Source: Halobaculum saliterrae
GTDB lineage: Archaea > Halobacteriota > Halobacteria > Halobacteriales > Haloferacaceae
NCBI RefSeq assembly: GCF_009831625.1
Contig: NZ_WUUS01000005.1
Span: forward strand, 1-64,000
Direction of reading: 5' to 3'
DNA length: 64,000 bases
Below are positions 8,155 to 16,344 of this stretch, piece by piece. Position 1 is the stretch's first letter, and every line of letters begins with the position of its first letter. Below the pieces are notes generated by a model. It ran no database searches, was not told the DNA's origin, and worked only from the letters and a program-made list of their open reading frames with translations. The position numbers were made by a program, and so were the translations under genes.

Positions 8155-10178
8155 CACGATCCGACACCTGCCGGGCCGGTCGAGACGAGCGAACGGATGA
8201 AGCCCCCGCCGTCGTACTGTTCGCCGGTGACGACCTCTGCGGCGGCCCCACGGCCGCCGATCTCTCGGAGGAGGCCCGGTTCGACGTCACGCGTTCGGCT
8301 GACTTCATCGAGGCCGCCGACAGGGTGGACGGACACACCGTCGACTGTGTGGTCACGACTGTCAGCGAGGACGGATTCGACGGTATCGCGTTCCTCGAAG
8401 CCGTCCGGCAGGAGCATCCCGAACTCCCCGTGGTGGTCATCGCGGACGTGATCGACGGGGAGATCGCACGTCGCGCGGTCGACGCCGACGCGACGACGCT
8501 CGTCCCGGCGGGCGGATCGGACGCCCTCGAGACAGTCGTCGACTCCGTGGACTCGAACGTCACGACGTACGGCCGGGAGGCGGGGACGCGCATGCCGATC
8601 TCCGACCTCAGCGTCAAGGCGGAACGTCGCCTGAAGGAGCGGGCGCTCGACGAGGCGCCGATCGGCATCACGATATCGGACGCGACCGACCCGGAGGAGC
8701 CGATGATCTACATGAACGACTCCTTCGAGGAGATCACTGGGTATCCACCAGAGGAGGTGATCGGGACCAACCACCGCTTCCTACAGGGGCCCGAAACCGA
8801 CCCCGATACGGTCGCAGACGTCGCCGAGGCCATCGATGAGAGGCGGGGGATCCAGACGGTCCTGCGGAACTACACCCGCGATGGGACCGAGTTCTGGAAC
8901 CAGATCAGTATCAGTCCCATCCTCGACGAACACGGAGAGGTGTCGCACTTCGTCGGGTTCCAGATGGATGTCACGGAGCGAAAGCGGGCACAACAGGAGC
9001 TGTTGGCCGAGCGGGAGTCGCTCGATCGGGTGCTCGACCGGGTGAACGGGCTGGTGAGCGACATCACCTCCGCGTTGGTGCGTGCGGAGAGTCGCGACGA
9101 GGTCGAGCAGCTGACGACCGAGCGCCTCGGCACGGGCGGGGAGTACACGGCCGCGTGGCTCGGTCGATACGACGAGACCGTGGGTCGGGTGGACGTCACG
9201 GAGCAAGCGGGCGGGCGGTCCTTCGAGACGGAGGTGATCGACCTCGCGGACGACACGGACGGGGTTCGGACCCTTCGCGAGGCGGTCGATCGACAGACGG
9301 TCCGCCAGCTCGACGACACGACCGACCTGATCGACATCCCAGAGGGTGGAACGTGTGTACTCGTGCCGTTGACGTATCGGTCGACGACCTACGGCGTCGT
9401 GGGCGTGCTCGATGAGAGAGACGTCCTCGACGATCGCGAACGGGTGGTACTCGAGTCACTGGGTCGCAGCGTCGGCGTGTCGATAAACGACCTGCTGACG
9501 AAGCGGACCATCACCGCCGACACGATCCTCAAGATCGGGGTCGAACTCTCGGACGAGGAGCTCTTCCTCCCCGATCTCGCCGCCGAGATCGGTACGCAGT
9601 TCGACCACGAGGCGACCTTCGCCGAAGAACGGGGCTCAGAGGTCGTGAGCGTCGTCAGTACCGACTTCGACGACACGGAGGCACTCGTGGAACGGGCGAT
9701 GGAGCACGAGGGCGTCGTTTCCGTCGAACCGCTCGTCGAGACGGACGACGAGACCGTCGTTCAGTTCCGGTTGGCGAGTTCGCCGCTCGTGGAGGTTCTC
9801 TCGGAGGTGGGGAGTCGCGTGACGAAACTGCACGCGGACTCGCGGACGCTCGAGGTCGAGTTCCGCGTCGGGACCGAGCAGGCGGCGCGTCGCGTGCTCG
9901 ACGCGCTCAGAGCCGAGTACGCGCAGGTCGACCTCGTCGCCTACCACGAGGACGAACCGGAACAGACCGCCAACGGCTTCCGGGAGGAGCTCCGGGGACG
10001 GCTCACGGATCGGCAGTTGACAGCGCTACGGAAGGCGCACGTCAGCGGCTACTTCGAGTGGCCGCGGCGCGCCGAGGGCGAACAGCTCGCCGAGTCGATG
10101 GACATCGTCCCCTCGACGTACCACCAGCACCTCCAGGCGGCGAAGCGAAAACTCGTCGACGCGTTCTTCGAGACATGA
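8151..10178 (+). CDS. Bat-type transcriptional regulator (PAS/LOV-like, GAF, HTH)
   Basis: A 675-residue regulator resembling bacterioopsin activator (Bat). Residues about 18-130 look like a response-regulator receiver fold, but the usual phospho-acceptor Asp position reads VVTT, so phosphorylation is unlikely. Residues about 160-285 form a PAS domain of LOV type (FEEITGYPPEEVIGTNHRFLQGPETD), in which the photoactive cysteine of the NCRFLQG motif is histidine. A GAF domain follows at about 300-455. The C-terminus is the Bat-family HTH (LTDRQLTALRKAHVSGYFEWPRR, ending YHQHLQAAKRKLVDAFF). Coupling to crtI suggests control of carotenoid or retinal genes in response to oxygen or light. No bop or brp gene is in this window. 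Confidence 0.85.
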   Translation: MTRSDTCRAGRDERTDEAPAVVLFAGDDLCGGPTAADLSEEARFDVTRSADFIEAADRVDGHTVDCVVTTVSEDGFDGIAFLEAVRQEHPELPVVVIADVIDGEIARRAVDADATTLVPAGGSDALETVVDSVDSNVTTYGREAGTRMPISDLSVKAERRLKERALDEAPIGITISDATDPEEPMIYMNDSFEEITGYPPEEVIGTNHRFLQGPETDPDTVADVAEAIDERRGIQTVLRNYTRDGTEFWNQISISPILDEHGEVSHFVGFQMDVTERKRAQQELLAERESLDRVLDRVNGLVSDITSALVRAESRDEVEQLTTERLGTGGEYTAAWLGRYDETVGRVDVTEQAGGRSFETEVIDLADDTDGVRTLREAVDRQTVRQLDDTTDLIDIPEGGTCVLVPLTYRSTTYGVVGVLDERDVLDDRERVVLESLGRSVGVSINDLLTKRTITADTILKIGVELSDEELFLPDLAAEIGTQFDHEATFAEERGSEVVSVVSTDFDDTEALVERAMEHEGVVSVEPLVETDDETVVQFRLASSPLVEVLSEVGSRVTKLHADSRTLEVEFRVGTEQAARRVLDALRAEYAQVDLVAYHEDEPEQTANGFREELRGRLTDRQLTALRKAHVSGYFEWPRRAEGEQLAESMDIVPSTYHQHLQAAKRKLVDAFFET

Positions 10179-10259
10179 CGTGTCGTCCGTCGTTGTGTGG
10201 GCAGGAACGCCTCACTGAAGGCGCTCCGGTGGCCGGCCCGCAACGACGGCGGTATCACC

Positions 10260-10691
10260 TCAGTTCTCGAGGAACGTCTTCAGGTTCTCAAGGGTCGTCC
10301 GGGCCTCGCGCCGGTTGTACGCGGACGCGACGGGTGCGATCACGGTGTCGATCACCGTGTCGGGGATGTCGTACTCGGCCTCGTAGCGAAGCAGGGTCCC
10401 GGCGTCCGTTCCATCCAGATCGTACGTGATCGTCCCGTCGATGGCGCCCGACAGTTCCTGTGTCAGTCGATCCGGCGGGGAGCGTTCGACGTCCTCGACG
10501 CTCCCGACGAGCGTCACGCCCGCGAGTTTGTACCGGTACTCCGCGCGTTTGCCGCCGTCGGGAAGGGCCTCGACATCGCTCACGTCGATCAGTCCGGGCG
10601 TTATCTTCACGTGGTTCCGCGGGTCGTCGAGAAACGAGTACACCTCCCCGGGCTGTGAGTCGATCTCGATCCGTGTTTCGACGGTGAACAT
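10260..10691 (-). CDS. SRPBCC family protein (START-like)
   Basis: A 143-residue protein with the SRPBCC/polyketide-cyclase fold signature: MFTVETRIEIDSQPGEVYSFLDDPRNH at the N-terminus, a central beta-sheet segment, and a long C-terminal amphipathic helix (YNRREARTTLENLKTFLEN). Such proteins bind hydrophobic ligands in a deep cavity. The ATG at 10691 is chosen because it places the first beta strand at the N-terminus. It stands alone on the minus strand, convergent with the Bat-type regulator. The ligand is unknown. Confidence 0.75.
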   Translation of the reverse strand: MFTVETRIEIDSQPGEVYSFLDDPRNHVKITPGLIDVSDVEALPDGGKRAEYRYKLAGVTLVGSVEDVERSPPDRLTQELSGAIDGTITYDLDGTDAGTLLRYEAEYDIPDTVIDTVIAPVASAYNRREARTTLENLKTFLEN

Positions 10692-10929
10692 CGTGATCTG
10701 TCGGACGTACGCACGTACCGTTCCCGGGCCCCTATTCGTGTGACCCAACCAGTTCGGTTGGAGTTCATACTCGGTCGCGCCGTGACTCGATCCCCCACGA
10801 CGTTTGTGTCGACGCTTTGGGCGGGCGTGCCGTGGGGACTGACGCGTTCCGATGCGAACCCGCGTTCCCGAGTCTCCTGCACGGAGAACTCTCCGCTACG
10901 ACGACCGATCGGGGGCGACCGACGCCGGA

Positions 10930-11679
10930 CTACCGCTCCAGTCGCACCCTGATGGTCGTTCGGGGGACGACCACCCGGTCGACGAGGACCTGATACGTCA
11001 CCTCGTCGTCGCTCGCGACGATGACGGAACCGTCGTCGATCGACTCGAAGTACCGGCGCCACGCGTCCGCGCGCGTCGATTCGACGGTGACGTTCATCCG
11101 GATCGAACTGCTCGGGCCCGCGGTCATCTCCTCGTCGACACCGCGGGAGGTCGCGTCCATCGTGACGAGAACGGTCGAGCTCCCGCCGATCGCGGTCCGG
11201 CTTCCCGGCCGCGTCGTGACCGTCAACGGGAGCACCGCGCGCTCGTCGTCGACCAGCCAGCCGGGATCGCTACGCATCACCGCCGCGTCCCCGTCGCTCC
11301 GGATCACCGTGCCGAACGACGAGGCCACGGTCGTGTCTCCTTGGCTGTACGTTATCGGACGCGTGGCCGCGGTGACGGTGAAGTTGTCCGCCGCGTTCGA
11401 CGTGTTCGTCGCCTCCACCGTCACCCGGGCCGTCTCCTCGACGGCGAGCGTCCCGCCGTTGAGTTTGATCTCCGTCGCCCGCCCGGGCGCGCCGTCGCGG
11501 ACGATGTCGTCGACGTTGTCGTCCAGCACGTCGAAGGCCCGCTCCATGTTCTCCAACTGCTCGCCCGTCCTGAGGTCCGTCAACGCCGTGAACCCGGTCG
11601 CGTACACCGTCCCGATCGTCAGCGCGATGAGCGAGAACACGAGGACGAACCCGATCGCGTCGCTCTGGGCGCGATTCAC
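10930..11679 (-). CDS. Pilin-like protein of the pilus operon (DUF7289 type)
   Basis: A 249-residue secreted protein with a four-residue leader (MNRA), then QSD and a hydrophobic helix at about residues 7-30. This is a minimal prepilin peptidase-like signal. The body shares AWRRYFESIDDGSV with the larger DUF7289 protein at 3703-5439 (there AWGQFFAERTQGSV), so the two are distant paralogues. It is the last gene of the minus-strand operon, and its ATG overlaps the upstream stop (ATGA at 11676-11679). In Haloferax-type genomes similar genes sit downstream of pilB3-pilC3. A minor pilin or pilus accessory role is inferred. Confidence 0.75.
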   Translation of the reverse strand: MNRAQSDAIGFVLVFSLIALTIGTVYATGFTALTDLRTGEQLENMERAFDVLDDNVDDIVRDGAPGRATEIKLNGGTLAVEETARVTVEATNTSNAADNFTVTAATRPITYSQGDTTVASSFGTVIRSDGDAAVMRSDPGWLVDDERAVLPLTVTTRPGSRTAIGGSSTVLVTMDATSRGVDEEMTAGPSSSIRMNVTVESTRADAWRRYFESIDDGSVIVASDDEVTYQVLVDRVVVPRTTIRVRLER

Positions 11680-12158
11680 GCCGAGCGCACCTCCAGTTCG
11701 CCCCCGGCGTACACGATCTCCACGTCGCCGCCGGAGAGGCTCGCGTCGGCGACGGGCGTGGTCGTCGCCGCCGTCACGGTGACGCTCACGCCGGTCACCG
11801 TCGCGTTCAACACGACCGTCGGGGGCGGTCCCGAGCGGACCGCGATCGAGTACGTCGACCCGGAGACGCTGTCGGGATAGGACCCACGGACGACCACGTC
11901 CGTTCCGTTCGCCCCGACGAGTCTATCGGCCGCCATCAGTCGGGCGGTGAGCTGCTGGCCCACGACCTCCAGCGCCTCCCGCGTCGTGTCCTCCCGCTGC
12001 TGCTCCACGGTGTTGCCCGCCGCGATGAGCAGGCCGCTGATCAACAGCGCGGTGATCCCGAGGGTGAGCACGTACGACAGCGCCGTCGCGGTCGCCCGGT
12101 CGCGATCGCCGCCGTCGGCGGTTCCGCGACCGCGCCGCGATCGTGAGCGCTCACGCAT
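11676..12158 (-). CDS. Pilin-like membrane protein of the pilus operon (DUF7266 type)
   Basis: A 160-residue protein with an Arg-rich N-terminus, R21-A22 followed by TATALSYVLTLGITALLISGLL, i.e. a prepilin-like site and a single N-terminal membrane helix. The rest is short extracellular sequence with Gly/Thr/Val-rich beta strands (VVLNATVTGVSVTVTAATTT). It matches the conserved haloarchaeal family found after pilB3-pilC3, usually labelled DUF7266. The start at 12158 overlaps the end of the preceding gene by eight bases, and the stop overlaps the next start. Probably a pseudopilin-like component. The DUF number is from memory of the family. Confidence 0.75.
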   Translation of the reverse strand: MRERSRSRRGRGTADGGDRDRATATALSYVLTLGITALLISGLLIAAGNTVEQQREDTTREALEVVGQQLTARLMAADRLVGANGTDVVVRGSYPDSVSGSTYSIAVRSGPPPTVVLNATVTGVSVTVTAATTTPVADASLSGGDVEIVYAGGELEVRSA

Positions 12159-13188
12159 CGCGCTCACCCGGGGCGACCCGGACCGTCGTTCGGTACTCCA
12201 GATCGGCCGTCTCGTAGGCGATCGGGAGCCTGACGGCGTACACCGCGGGGACGGAGTACGGCGAGTCGACGGAAGCCCCTTCGGTGACGTTGCCGGACGA
12301 GACCGCGCCGGCGCCCTCGGTGTGAACCGTGAGGTCGTAGCCGCCGCCGGCGACGTCGCCGTTGCGGACGAGCAGGTCGTAGCGCCCGGCGACGTCGCCG
12401 CCGAGGGCGAACCCGCCGCAGTCCTCGCCGTCGAGCGTCCCCCCGGTGAAGTCGACGGTCGCGTTCGCGGCCGGCGTCGAGCACACCTCCGTCGTGTCCG
12501 AGACCGAGTCACCCGCCGCCTTGACCGCGATCGTGATCTCGCCGTCGGCGGTGTCGTTGTACACGTACGCGTGCCAACTGGTCGTTCCGTTCGTCACGAC
12601 GACGTGGAACGCGTCGTCCGGGTCGCTCTCGGACGCCGACGCGAGCTCCGACCCGTTGACGACGGCGACGTAGCCGCGGGCTCCGCGGGTCTCGTTCAGG
12701 TCGGTCGCGACCGTCCAGTTCGCCGCGCCCGTCTCGTTCGTGAACGGGTGCGGATCGGCGGCGGTGCCGTTCTCCCGGACCAGCCTCCCGTCGACGTACG
12801 TCGCCGCCGACCGGTTCACGGTCGCGCTCGCCGACCGACGAGCCGCCGACTCCCGCAACAGGGAATCCAACTCGGAGACCCCCGCCGAGACGTTCGCGTT
12901 CAGCGCCGCCCGGTCGTCGTACTCGGCGGCGTTCTCCCGGGTGACGATCCCGCCGATGCCGTCGACGACCGCCGCCCGATAACCCAGCGCCTCGGCCTCG
13001 CCGACACCGTCGTCCCGAGTGGCGAGGTTCTCCGTGTAGATGGCCGTGTTAGTGACCAGCACCAGCGCGACCAACACCACCGCCAGTGCGAGGCCGGCCA
13101 CCAGCACCAACTGTCCGCGGTCGCGGTCGTCGCTGCCGGCATCGCTCGCGTCGGGTCGGTCGTCGCCCGCGCGGATCGCGTCGGTCAT
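12151..13188 (-). CDS. Pilin-like membrane protein of the pilus operon (DUF7261 type)
   Basis: A 345-residue protein. R24-G25 followed by QLVLVAGLALAVVLVALVLV gives the same Arg-Gly-Gln signature before a membrane helix as its neighbours. The exterior part has many NxS/T sequons and a cysteine pair (EVCSTPAAN and EDCGGF, about 20 residues apart) that could form a disulphide. The ATG at 13188 is chosen because it makes the ATGA overlap with the upstream stop that is standard in this operon; an ATG three codons earlier (13197) is possible. It is the largest pilin-like product of the cluster, and its partner is likely the PilB3/PilC3-type machine. Confidence 0.75.
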   Translation of the reverse strand: MTDAIRAGDDRPDASDAGSDDRDRGQLVLVAGLALAVVLVALVLVTNTAIYTENLATRDDGVGEAEALGYRAAVVDGIGGIVTRENAAEYDDRAALNANVSAGVSELDSLLRESAARRSASATVNRSAATYVDGRLVRENGTAADPHPFTNETGAANWTVATDLNETRGARGYVAVVNGSELASASESDPDDAFHVVVTNGTTSWHAYVYNDTADGEITIAVKAAGDSVSDTTEVCSTPAANATVDFTGGTLDGEDCGGFALGGDVAGRYDLLVRNGDVAGGGYDLTVHTEGAGAVSSGNVTEGASVDSPYSVPAVYAVRLPIAYETADLEYRTTVRVAPGERDA

Positions 13189-13766
13189 ATCCGCCATACG
13201 ACGATGCGCACCTCCATGACGCCGAACAGCGGGCCGTCCGGGTCCGCGTCGTCCGCGTAGAACCGACCGAGCTCCGCGGCCGCGGAGACGTTGCCCGACC
13301 CGTCGGCCAGCGGGTCGTCGTCGTAGAGGACGACCGACCGCGTCGCGGCGACGGCGTTGTCGCTGGGCGACCCCATGTACACCATCCGGGTGCGCGCCCG
13401 ACTCCCGTCGGCGCGGCGATAGCCGATCTCGACGTTGAACGCGATGCGGTCCTCGCCGAACGTCTCGTTCAGCGTCCCTCCGAACGGAATCGGCGGCCCC
13501 CCCGCCGCGTACACGCCGTCGTCGCCGCTGCCGAGGAACCGCTCTGTACTCGTGTTCCAGTACAACAGCGCGGGGCGGAGCGTCCCGTTCGCCTCCGCGG
13601 CCGCCAGCGTCCCCTCCGCGACGGCGCCCTGCTGGTTCTCGATGTGCTGGTTGGACGTACTCGCCGTCAGCGGCGTCACTGCCGTCGCCTGGAGCGCGAA
13701 CAACACGCCGCTCAACAGGACGACCGCCGCCGCGAACCCCTCCAGGGTGTGTGCCTGCCCGCGCAT
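13185..13766 (-). CDS. Pilin-like membrane protein of the pilus operon (DUF7288 type)
   Basis: A 193-residue protein beginning MRGQAHTLEGF, then a hydrophobic helix (AAAVVLLSGVLFALQATAV). The leader would be only three residues (MRG) if cut like a prepilin, with Glu at position +6 of the mature form, near the Glu+5 of classic pilins. The remainder is a compact soluble domain ending FGVMEVRIVVWRI. The ATG at 13766 is preferred to a GTG at 13775 because it gives the conserved N-terminus. It follows the DUF7287-type gene by two bases and overlaps the next gene. Confidence 0.75.
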   Translation of the reverse strand: MRGQAHTLEGFAAAVVLLSGVLFALQATAVTPLTASTSNQHIENQQGAVAEGTLAAAEANGTLRPALLYWNTSTERFLGSGDDGVYAAGGPPIPFGGTLNETFGEDRIAFNVEIGYRRADGSRARTRMVYMGSPSDNAVAATRSVVLYDDDPLADGSGNVSAAAELGRFYADDADPDGPLFGVMEVRIVVWRI

Positions 13767-13768
13767 GC

Positions 13769-14302
13769 TCACCACACCCTCACGAACAGCGTCCAGTCGC
13801 GGTCGTCGAGCAGTACCGCCCGCCGCGAGACCGACACGTCCGACCCGCTCGACGGGTCCGGGCCGACCGCAAGCTCCGTCCCGTCGAGCGTGCGGCTCCC
13901 GGATCCGTCGACGATCGTCACGTTCACCGACCGCGTCGGCGAGCCGATCCCGAGCGCGGCGTCGAGGTCGCTGGCGTTCGCGTCGTACCGACAGTCGTCG
14001 GCCGTCACCCCGTCGTCGAAGAAGCCGACGGTACAGTCCGCGTCGAGCACCGCCGGTCGCGTCGGGTCGGCGACGAGGAGGTCACGGGTCAGGCGGTCCG
14101 CCGCGCGGTCGGCGACGACTACCCCGTCCGTGGCGTCGTCGGTGAACGGGGCGATCAACGAGGGAACGAAGGCGAACACGAACGCGACGACCAGCAGGAA
14201 CACGCTCACGCCGATGGCGTAGTCGATGGTCGTCTGTCCGCGGTCGCGGCCGGCGACGCGGCCGGGCGCGGCGCCCGTCGACGCCCCTCGGTCGTCGCTC
14301 AC
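13769..14302 (-). CDS. Pilin-like membrane protein of the pilus operon (DUF7287 type)
   Basis: A 177-residue protein with a GTG start overlapping the PilC stop (GTGA at 14299-14302). After a polar N-terminus comes R21-G22 followed by QTTIDYAIGVSVFLLVVAFVFAF, a TadE- or pilin-like segment with Asp at +5. The short exterior domain has two cysteines (DADCTVGFF, ADDCRYD) twelve residues apart. It is the first of five small membrane proteins behind the ATPase and platform genes. This order (ATPase, platform, five small proteins) matches the conserved haloarchaeal pilB3-pilC3 neighbourhood. Confidence 0.78.
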   Translation of the reverse strand: MSDDRGASTGAAPGRVAGRDRGQTTIDYAIGVSVFLLVVAFVFAFVPSLIAPFTDDATDGVVVADRAADRLTRDLLVADPTRPAVLDADCTVGFFDDGVTADDCRYDANASDLDAALGIGSPTRSVNVTIVDGSGSRTLDGTELAVGPDPSSGSDVSVSRRAVLLDDRDWTLFVRVW

Positions 14303-16344
14303 GCAACCACCACCCACACGCCCAACGCGACGGTGAGCAACACGACCACGTACTTCATCCCGGAGATGATGTCGGCGCTGCGGATGTACCCAGCGATGAC
14401 CCCCGACAGCACCGCCTGTATCGTCACCGCGTGGAAGAACAGCACCGACAGGCGGTCGACGTCGACGTTGCCGCCGAACCCGCCCGAGCCGAGCCCGCCG
14501 CCCCCGCCGGTCGCGGCGCCGCCCCCGCTCGCCTGTGTCGTCAGCCCAGCGAGGATGTCGAGGAACCGGAGCTTCAGGATCGCCATCACCGCGAGCAGCG
14601 TGAGGTACGTCATCAGGATGATCGCCACCTGCATCCGGGTCCGGGAGATCCGCTCGCGCTCGATGTCGTCCTGGTTCTCCGAGGCCTGTGCGGCCGTCGT
14701 CAGCACCTCGGTGATCTGGCTCGACGCCTGCTGGGCCTCCGAGATGAGCTTCACCGTCCGGGCCAGCCGCGGGATGTGGTACTTGTTGTTGAACTCGACG
14801 AGCGCCTCCCGGAGGCTCATCCCGTAGTTCACCTTCGCGTACATCACCTCGAACTCCTCGGCGAGCTTCCCGCTCGACGTGTCGGCGGTCGTGCGGATCG
14901 ACTCCAACAGCGTCTGGCCGGTGTCGTTGGCGGAGGAGAGCTTCCGGAGGTTGTCCGAGAGCTTGCCGGTGATTCCGCCGCGACGAAGCTGGTGCCACTC
15001 GTAGAAGACCACAAGCGGGATCAGCGTGACGTAGGCGGGGACGTACACCCACACGAACGTCGACCACACCGGGTTGTCGACGAACCCTTGGAACGTCAGC
15101 GGCGCGTCGCCGGAGGCGACCCCGAACCCGACCAACACGAGCGCGGCCGGGCCGGTCAACGCCAGCGTGAACAGGGGGTTGTCGCGGAAGAACAAGTGCG
15201 GCGCCCGCAACAGCTCCCCGGTCTTGTGCGTCCCCTCGCGCGAGCGGATCCGGTCGAACAGCGAGAACTCGCCCGTGAACGCCTCGACGAGCCCGAGGTG
15301 AAGCAGGCCCTCGCGCTGCTCCTCCGCGAAGTGCTCGTCGATGCCGCCGGGGTCGAGGTAGCCGTCGCCGACCTCGTCCTGCTTGACCGTCGACACGAGG
15401 ACGAGGAAGCCGACCCCGATGAGCGGCGTGAGGAGGTAGACGGTCGCCGTCAGCAGGAAGTCCTGCCCCTGCCCGAGCATCGACATGATGACGAGGATGA
15501 TGATGAGCAGGAGGGGGAACAGCGACAGCGTCATGTACATCTCGCCGAACAGCTCCAGCGTCTCCAGCGTCAGCTCCTGCTGCTGTTTCGACGTGCGGAG
15601 GTGCTTCTCCTTCTTGTCGTAGAGGAACCGCTCCATGTCGCCGCCGGAGTTGATGATCGACAGCATGTCGGTGAGGAACTGCGAGAACTCCTCGCTGGGC
15701 GTCTCGATGGACTGCTGGCGGACCGCGTTGCGGTAGTCGGTCCCGAAGTAGGTCGTCTCCTGGACGATGCTCTGGAACTCCTTCGCCACCTCGCCGTAGG
15801 TGTCGTCGGCCTCCGCCATCGACTCGAATATCTCCAGTTGGTTCAGCCCGCCCACCGAGAGGGCGTACATAAACGAGACCGCGTCCGCGAGGAGCATGTT
15901 GATCTCGCGCTTGCGGGCGTCGGCGCGCTGATACGGGATGGCGACCAGCGTCCCGAACCCGAGGCCGAACCCGATCCCGCCGAAGACGACGCCGCTCACG
16001 AGCACCGCCGCGGGCTCCGTGAGTGACTCCAGCAGCGCCGCCTGCTCGGGGGAACTCACCGGGATCCCGAGCCCGATCGACTCCGCCTGCACGATCCCGA
16101 ACGCGAACAGGCTCCACCCCAGCAGCATCCCGACCACCCACAGCGCCAGCCCAACCAGCACGCCGACGCCGAGCGCCCGCGAGACGTACAGCTCGACGGG
16201 CTGGTTCATCCGCGCCTGCGTCAGCTTCGTGTCGACGGTGTCGACGAAGTCGCCGTCCTCGTCGAACAACCGCCGGAACAGCGGGTAGAACGCGTCCGCG
16301 AACCCCCGCGCGCTTCCGAAGCCCGTGTCGCTGTCGAGGCTCAT
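14299..16344 (-). CDS. pilC3: Type IV pilus platform protein, PilC3/TadC type
   Basis: A 681-residue polytopic protein of the archaeal T2SSF family. Two F-domain repeats are visible: the first around residues 150-330 (QLEIFESMAEADDTYGEVAKEF, with two helices YMTLSLFPLLLIIILVIMSML and LLTATVYLLTPLIGVGFLVLV) and the second around 420-680 (SIRTTADTSSGKLAEEFEVMY, ending in three helices). It forms the inner-membrane platform that couples the ATPase to pilin insertion. A glycine-rich linker (GGGAATGGGGGLGSGGFGG) precedes the last helices. The ATG overlaps the ATPase stop (ATGA), so the two are made together. The PilC3 name rests on gene order and is inferred. Confidence 0.85.
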   Translation of the reverse strand: MSLDSDTGFGSARGFADAFYPLFRRLFDEDGDFVDTVDTKLTQARMNQPVELYVSRALGVGVLVGLALWVVGMLLGWSLFAFGIVQAESIGLGIPVSSPEQAALLESLTEPAAVLVSGVVFGGIGFGLGFGTLVAIPYQRADARKREINMLLADAVSFMYALSVGGLNQLEIFESMAEADDTYGEVAKEFQSIVQETTYFGTDYRNAVRQQSIETPSEEFSQFLTDMLSIINSGGDMERFLYDKKEKHLRTSKQQQELTLETLELFGEMYMTLSLFPLLLIIILVIMSMLGQGQDFLLTATVYLLTPLIGVGFLVLVSTVKQDEVGDGYLDPGGIDEHFAEEQREGLLHLGLVEAFTGEFSLFDRIRSREGTHKTGELLRAPHLFFRDNPLFTLALTGPAALVLVGFGVASGDAPLTFQGFVDNPVWSTFVWVYVPAYVTLIPLVVFYEWHQLRRGGITGKLSDNLRKLSSANDTGQTLLESIRTTADTSSGKLAEEFEVMYAKVNYGMSLREALVEFNNKYHIPRLARTVKLISEAQQASSQITEVLTTAAQASENQDDIERERISRTRMQVAIILMTYLTLLAVMAILKLRFLDILAGLTTQASGGGAATGGGGGLGSGGFGGNVDVDRLSVLFFHAVTIQAVLSGVIAGYIRSADIISGMKYVVVLLTVALGVWVVVA

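Noticed and set aside
14431-16026. Long open frame (531 codons) on the plus strand opposite the PilC3-type gene
   Set aside because: It runs exactly antisense to a well-supported membrane protein gene, has Arg/Glu/Val-rich low-complexity sequence typical of GC-rich shadows, and shows no recognisable domain.
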